This document shows, piece after piece, positions 59,478-64,000 of a stretch of 64,000 bases of DNA. Both the position numbers and the translations under genes were made by a program. Source of the DNA: JAIPDZ01 sp034522175 (GTDB lineage: Bacteria; Desulfobacterota; DSM-4660; Desulfatiglandales; Desulfatiglandaceae); contig JAXHLQ010000001.1 of the NCBI GenBank assembly GCA_034522175.1, positions 558,001-622,000 on the forward strand. The letters run 5' to 3'. The notes beneath the pieces are model-generated. The model searched no databases. It was not told the origin of the DNA and worked only from the letters and a program-made list of their open reading frames with translations. Positions within the stretch are counted from its first letter, which is position 1, and every line of letters begins with the position of its first letter.

Positions 59478-61579
59478 ATGAAACAGAGTGTGTACAGCAT
59501 GTGTGGGATGTGCACGGTCCGCTGCCCCATCCGGGTAGAGGTGGAAGACGGCCGCGCCACATGGATCGAGGGAAACCCCCATATCCTGGGTCAATCCCTG
59601 TGCGGGAAGGGGTCTGCCGGGCTCGCCTTTCACTATGAGGAGGAGCGACCCCAGGGCCCCATGATACGCCAGGGGTTCAGGGGCGGGGGACAATGGAAAC
59701 GGGTCAACTGGGACACGGCCCTCGACTATGTGACGGACAAACTGAGTCGGATCATGGACCGGCACGGCGGGCGAAGCCTTTTTCTGAGCTGCAGAGGAGG
59801 ACCGTTTCTGGACCTGCCCAAGGCCTTCCTCAAGGCGGTGGGATCGCCCAATTTCACCAATCATGACGCCTCCTGCGCCCGCAATGTCCATCACGCCAGT
59901 CTCTCCCTCTATGGGCTGGGCCGGAAGGCCTTTAACTACGATCTCAAAAACTGCCGGCATCTAATCCTGTACGGCCGGAATATGCTGGAATCTCTGAAGG
60001 TGAAAGAAGCCAAGGATCTCATGAGCAGCGTCGCCTCCGGGATGAAGCTGACCTATATCGACGTCCGACAAACCGTGACCGGCAGCAAGGCGAGCCGCTT
60101 CTGGATGGTCAGACCCGGCACCGATTATGCCCTGAATCTCGGGATCATTCATGCCGTCATCCGGGAAAAGGCCTATGATGCGGCATTTGTGGATCGGTGG
60201 TGCACGGGATTTCCTGATTTATGCGATTTTGTGAAACCCTATTCCCCCCAGTGGACGGAAAAGGAGACCGGTATTCCCGCGGAGGAAATTGTCCGCTTTG
60301 CGCGCGAGCTCAGGGAGGACCGGCCCCGGGTGGTATTTCATCCCGGGTGGATGCTGGCGAGGTATATGGATTCGTTTTATGCCAGCCGAAGCACCCATAT
60401 CCTCAATGCACTCATGGGAAATGTGGAAAAGGAGGGCGGCCAGATCGTGGCTAAGGGACCCGGGGACTACCAGAAGCCGGGGCTCAACGCCCTTGCGGAC
60501 GGCCCCCCCAAAGTCACGGAAAAGCGGGCCGACGGTGTGGGGTGGAAATATCCCCATTTTGACGCCGGTCCCGGACTGTTTCACCTCTTCTATTCCGCCA
60601 TACTCGATGAAACGCCCTACCCCGTCAAAGCCTATATCAGTTACCGGCACGACCCCCTGACCGGGTTCCCCGACCGGGAAGCCCAGAGGGCCGCACTGGA
60701 CAAACTGGAACTCATCGTGGCGCTTGATGCCAAATTCGGTGAGACCACCTGGTACGGGGATGTGATCCTCCCCCTGTCGGGTATCTCGAAAAGGACAGCC
60801 CCATCGCGACACAAAAGGGAAAGATCCCCCGATTCATTGTGCGTCGCAAAGCCATCGAACCCCTCTATGACAGCCGGCCTGAGTGGTGGATCTTCAGGGA
60901 GCTGGCCAAACGGCTCGGAGTGGGAGACTATTTTCCCTATGAATCACCTGAGGACATGTGGGCATTCCAGCTCGAGGGCACCGGTTACACCATCGGTGAT
61001 TTTGAAGAAAAGGGGTTTGTGGAGCTCGCGGAAAAGGCCGTTTTACTCGATCCGGAAAAACTGAAATTCAAGACGCCTTCGGGATTGATCGAACTGACCG
61101 CTCCAAAGCTGGAGGAGGCCGGATTCCCCTCTTTCGCCCCCTACGCGTCGCGGCCACCGGTGCCGGAAGGGTCCTTCCGGCTGGTGTTCGGCCGGCATGC
61201 CATTCACGCCCACGGCCATACACAGAACAATCCGCTGTTGCATGAGATATTCAGTGAAAACACCCTCTGGATCAACACCGATGCCGCGAGAAAACTGGGC
61301 ATCCGGAACGGTGACTGGGTGGAAGTGTCGGCCGGGGGAATCAAGGCCGATATCCGGGCGCGGACCACGCCGTTCATCCACCCGGAAGCGGTCTTTACGG
61401 TCCACGGGTTCGGCCGGACCGTCCCGCTGTTAAAACGGGCATTCGGCGTGGGCCTGGCGGATCAGCGAATGGCCAAGGGCTGTCTTGAGAAATACGATCC
61501 GGTGGGCGGCGGCATCGCCTATCTGGAATCGACGGTCGCCGTCAGGAAAAAAATGGACCCCAAGGAGCAAGCCGCATGA
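59478..61579 (+). CDS. molybdopterin oxidoreductase catalytic subunit (PsrA/PhsA-like; one frameshift)
   Basis: 700 residues after restoring one G near 60780 (the frame then reads SGYLEKDSPIATQKGKIPRF). The 4Fe-4S site is at the N-terminus (CGMCTVRCPIRV then LCGKGSA). The likely molybdenum ligand is Cys in NHDASCARN, as in polysulfide/thiosulfate reductases. KASRFWMVRPGTDYAL and the C-terminal VFTVHGFGRTVPLL follow. No signal peptide, unlike the exported PsrA, which implies a cytoplasmic reaction. It overlaps the ferredoxin gene by four bases. Acceptor unknown; sulfur compounds are the natural guess from the family. Confidence 0.85.
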
Positions 61580-62091
61580 GTCAGTACGTACTGTTTCAGG
61601 ATATTGACCGCTGTATCGGGTGTTATTCATGTGAAGTCCACTGCAAGTCCAACAAGAGCCTTCCTGACGGGCCACGGTTGTGTCGCATTTATCAGGTCGG
61701 CCCCAAATGGGTGGGCCATGTGCCGAGGATCGCTTTCCCGTTTATGGCCTGCTTTCACTGCGAAAATCCCTGGTGTGTCTCGGTCTGCCCCACGGGCGCC
61801 GCCCAGAAGCGTTCGTCAGACGGCATTGTCTTCATCGATTCTGAGAAGTGTATCGGATGCCGGCAATGCATCTATGCGTGTCCATGGGGGGTTCCCCAAT
61901 GGAATCCCGAGACCTGTCAGGCGGTCAAGTGCGATCTCTGCAAGGACAGGATCGACGAAGGGCTTCAGCCCGCGTGTGTCACCAAGTGTATCACCGGCTG
62001 CCTGTACTTGGACAAGAAAGAGGATATGCCGGAGACCCGGCGCCGGCAGCATGACGCCATCGTCTCCATTTACCCTGAAAATTCGGAATAA
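61576..62091 (+). CDS. four-cluster ferredoxin subunit (PsrB/DmsB-like)
   Basis: 171 residues with 16 Cys arranged for four [4Fe-4S] clusters: DRCIGCYSCEVHCKSN, ACFHCENPWCVSVCP, KCIGCRQCIYACPWG, and CDLCKDR with ACVTKCITGC. It passes electrons between the molybdoenzyme (four-base overlap upstream) and another carrier. No PsrC-type membrane anchor follows; the next gene is a flavoprotein, which suggests coupling to NAD(P)H instead of quinone. Confidence 0.92.
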   Translation: MSQYVLFQDIDRCIGCYSCEVHCKSNKSLPDGPRLCRIYQVGPKWVGHVPRIAFPFMACFHCENPWCVSVCPTGAAQKRSSDGIVFIDSEKCIGCRQCIYACPWGVPQWNPETCQAVKCDLCKDRIDEGLQPACVTKCITGCLYLDKKEDMPETRRRQHDAIVSIYPENSE

Positions 62092-62182
62092 GCAAACAGT
62101 CCCGGGAAATGAGTGAAAAGTATGTTCTCGCGCTGAGACGCAGGGACGCAGAGAAAAACGTATCCCCTAAGAGGTTTTTTAC

Positions 62183-64000
62183 ATGACAAAAGAGAATCCA
62201 AAATGGCACGCCGCCCCCTGTCAGCTGGCCTGTCCGGCAGGGATTGACGTTCCCAGCTATGTGGCCCTCATCGGGCAGGGGCGCTACCGGGAAGCCGTGG
62301 ATCTGATCCGCAAGGACAACCCGTTCCCATGGGTATGCGGCCTGGTCTGCACCCACAAGTGTGAGCAGGCGTGTATCCGCGGATATCAGGACAAGCCCAT
62401 TGCCATCATGGCCCTCAAGGGATTTGCGGCAGCTCAGGTGGAGGCCATGAAGGATGAAACCGTCTATCGGGCGCCCGACCGCGTCCTCGAAAAGGTGGCC
62501 GTGATCGGTGCAGGCCCGTCCGGATTGACCGTGGCCTATTATCTGACCCGGAAAGGATACCAGGTGACCGTGTTCGAGGCCCTCCCCGTACCGGGCGGCA
62601 TGATGTGGGCGGGCATCCCCGAATATCGGCTCCCCCGTCACGTGATCAGGCGGGAGGTGGAACGGATTGAAAAGATGGGTGTCGAGATCCGGTACAACAG
62701 TCCCATCGGCGGCGACTATACCCTGGACCACCTTCGTCAGGAAGGGTTCAAGGCCTTTTTCATGGGCATCGGCGCCCACCGGGCCCATAAGCTGAACATC
62801 CCCGGTGAGGATGATTATCCCCAGGCCTGGGACGCGGTCACCTTTTTAAACCGGCAGTATCTCGGCGAAAAGGAGAAGGCGGGCGACCGGGTGGCGGTCA
62901 TCGGGGGGGGGAACGCGGCCATGGACACGGCCCGGATATCGGTCCGCCTGGGAAGCCGGGATGTGGACATCGTCTATCGACGAACGCGTGAGGAGATGCC
63001 CGCGCTCAAGGAGGAAATCGAAGAAGCGGAAGAAGAAGGGGTCCGTCTCCACTTCCTGACCATTCCCGTTCGGATACTCGGCAAAAAGGGAAAACTGACC
63101 GGCATTGAATGTCTCAAGGCCGAACTCGGGGAACCGGACGCATCCGGTCGTCGCAGGCCCATCCCCATTCGCGGGAGCGATTTCGTCATTGAAGCGGACG
63201 CGGTGATTTCCGCCATCGGCCAGATGCCGGATCTCTCATGGCCGGATGCCACGAATCAATTTGACGTCAGTCGCTGGAGCACTCTCGTGGTGGACCCCCA
63301 TTCCATGCAGACCTCTGTACCGGATGTCTTTGCCGGAGGGGATGCGGTGACCGGGCCCGCCACCGTGGTAGAGGCCATCGGTGCGGGAAAACGGGCGGCC
63401 AAAGGGATCGATGCCTATCTCAGGGGAGAGCCCCTGCCGGAAAGCACCCCGGATCCCCTCCCCCGGATGCAGGTGGAACCCATTTTGATGGATGCGACGG
63501 ACAAGGCGCGCATTCTGCCCCAGGATGAACCGGTATTGTCCATGGCGGAGCGGAAGACCACCTTTAAACCGGTACACCTCGGTTTCGATGAAGAGACCGC
63601 CCGGCAGGAGGCCAGAAGGTGCCTGCGCTGCGACCTCTGTGTGGGTTGCGGGGACTGCGCCACGGTCTGCCTGACCCACATGGGCATCGGGGCACTGCAG
63701 CTCATGGGCGCGGGAGACGATCGCATGGCACTGACCGACCTCCTTCGTCCGGCGGAACACTGCATCGGGTGCGGCAGCTGCGCAAATGTCTGCGAACAGG
63801 GCTGCATCGAGATCGTTGACGAGGGGGATGAACGGCGTCTGATCCAGTGCGGCACGGTGCTGGCACGCCTGAAACTGGCCCAGTGTGAAAGCTGCGGCAC
63901 CTATTACGCCCCCATAAAATATATCGAACACATCGATGAGACCGCGGACGCCAATCAGAGCGCCAAGCTCAAACGGACCCTGTGCCCGGAGTGCGCCCGG
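62183..64000 (+). CDS. GltD-like NAD(P)-dependent flavoprotein with ferredoxin domain, 3' end outside window
   Basis: 606 codons open to the window edge. N-terminal Fe-S domain of the glutamate-synthase small-subunit type (APCQLACPAGIDVPSYVALI; CGLVCTHKCEQACIRG), FAD fingerprint VAVIGAGPSGLTVAYYLTRK, NAD(P) fingerprint VAVIGGGNAAMDTARISVRL, and VFAGGDAVTGPATVVEAIGA. A C-terminal ferredoxin part follows (CLRCDLCVGCGDCATVC; CIGCGSCANVCEQGC), then an additional zinc-ribbon-like start (CESCGTYYAP ... CPEC). It would link NAD(P)H to the ferredoxin/molybdoenzyme pair upstream. The start is ATG 62183, 91 bases after the previous gene. Confidence 0.88.
   Translation, partial: MTKENPKWHAAPCQLACPAGIDVPSYVALIGQGRYREAVDLIRKDNPFPWVCGLVCTHKCEQACIRGYQDKPIAIMALKGFAAAQVEAMKDETVYRAPDRVLEKVAVIGAGPSGLTVAYYLTRKGYQVTVFEALPVPGGMMWAGIPEYRLPRHVIRREVERIEKMGVEIRYNSPIGGDYTLDHLRQEGFKAFFMGIGAHRAHKLNIPGEDDYPQAWDAVTFLNRQYLGEKEKAGDRVAVIGGGNAAMDTARISVRLGSRDVDIVYRRTREEMPALKEEIEEAEEEGVRLHFLTIPVRILGKKGKLTGIECLKAELGEPDASGRRRPIPIRGSDFVIEADAVISAIGQMPDLSWPDATNQFDVSRWSTLVVDPHSMQTSVPDVFAGGDAVTGPATVVEAIGAGKRAAKGIDAYLRGEPLPESTPDPLPRMQVEPILMDATDKARILPQDEPVLSMAERKTTFKPVHLGFDEETARQEARRCLRCDLCVGCGDCATVCLTHMGIGALQLMGAGDDRMALTDLLRPAEHCIGCGSCANVCEQGCIEIVDEGDERRLIQCGTVLARLKLAQCESCGTYYAPIKYIEHIDETADANQSAKLKRTLCPECAR

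Noticed and set aside
60839..61579. An independent small molybdopterin-binding subunit.
   Set aside because: It is the C-terminal part of the oxidoreductase at 59478; the frame changes at about 60780 with no start signal.

Overview
The window looks like a chromosome segment of a strictly anaerobic, probably sulfate-reducing member of the Desulfobacterota (the old Deltaproteobacteria). The main evidence is a cluster of HdrA/MvhD-type electron-transfer proteins. Their genes carry in-frame UGA codons exactly where their families have a redox cysteine, so the organism must read UGA as selenocysteine (Sec). Two bis-molybdopterin oxidoreductases and many sigma-54 regulators point the same way. Four selenoproteins are visible: two HdrA, one MvhD and one peroxiredoxin. 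Plain stop-codon gene calling would split all four.

Layout. 1-7.1 kb: the 3' half of a BREX phage-defence operon (pglX partial, pglZ, brxL). 7.2-13.1 kb: a graveyard of accessory genes, with fragments of other defence genes (methylase C-terminus, P-loop ATPase N-terminus, HNH nuclease N-terminus, second PglZ N-terminus), a Fic protein and several toxin-antitoxin modules, some truncated where short ATTCGTG/ATCCGTG repeats begin. 13.1-14.2 kb: an RNase H-like exonuclease converging on a DUF3467 gene. 14.6-26.6 kb: an energy-metabolism unit of a GcvH-like Cys-rich protein, an HdrA(Sec) fused to a GcvH-like domain, MvhD(Sec) with a winged-helix tail and a second HdrA(Sec). It is followed by a histidine kinase with a Rossmann-like N-terminus and its NtrC-type partner. 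26.7-28.1 kb: archaemetzincin, then a four-helix-bundle gene between hairpin-forming repeats.

28.4-46.0 kb is the most interesting part. A small excisionase-like HTH gene is translationally coupled to an RtcR-like activator (CARF sensor, sigma-54 AAA+ domain, Fis-type HTH). Just after it come overlapping palindromes and a good -24/-12 sigma-54 promoter. These face a tightly packed run of eleven same-strand genes: SNase-like nuclease, type I restriction-modification (hsdR, hsdM, hsdS), DUF3800, an OLD-like AAA ATPase with an unknown partner, DUF6361, a phospholipase-D-like protein, a large SF2 helicase and a small unknown protein. I read this as a signal-inducible, sigma-54-controlled composite defence operon.

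46.0-53.8 kb: degraded small genes, a perR-katG oxidative-stress pair, lexA with a catalytically dead Y-family polymerase (ImuB-like), a selenocysteine peroxiredoxin and a crotonase. 53.9-64 kb: a response regulator, a TorD chaperone fused to a molybdopterin oxidoreductase, a membrane protein, a histidine kinase with two HisKA domains, then a second molybdopterin oxidoreductase with a four-cluster ferredoxin and a GltD-like flavoprotein that runs off the window.

Caution: six otherwise convincing genes (rtcR-like, hsdM, helicase, katG, histidine kinase, molybdopterin oxidoreductase) are each broken by one single-base indel in or beside a short run of one base. All lie after 28 kb. Sequencing error is a serious possibility, so I annotate each as one gene with the break noted.
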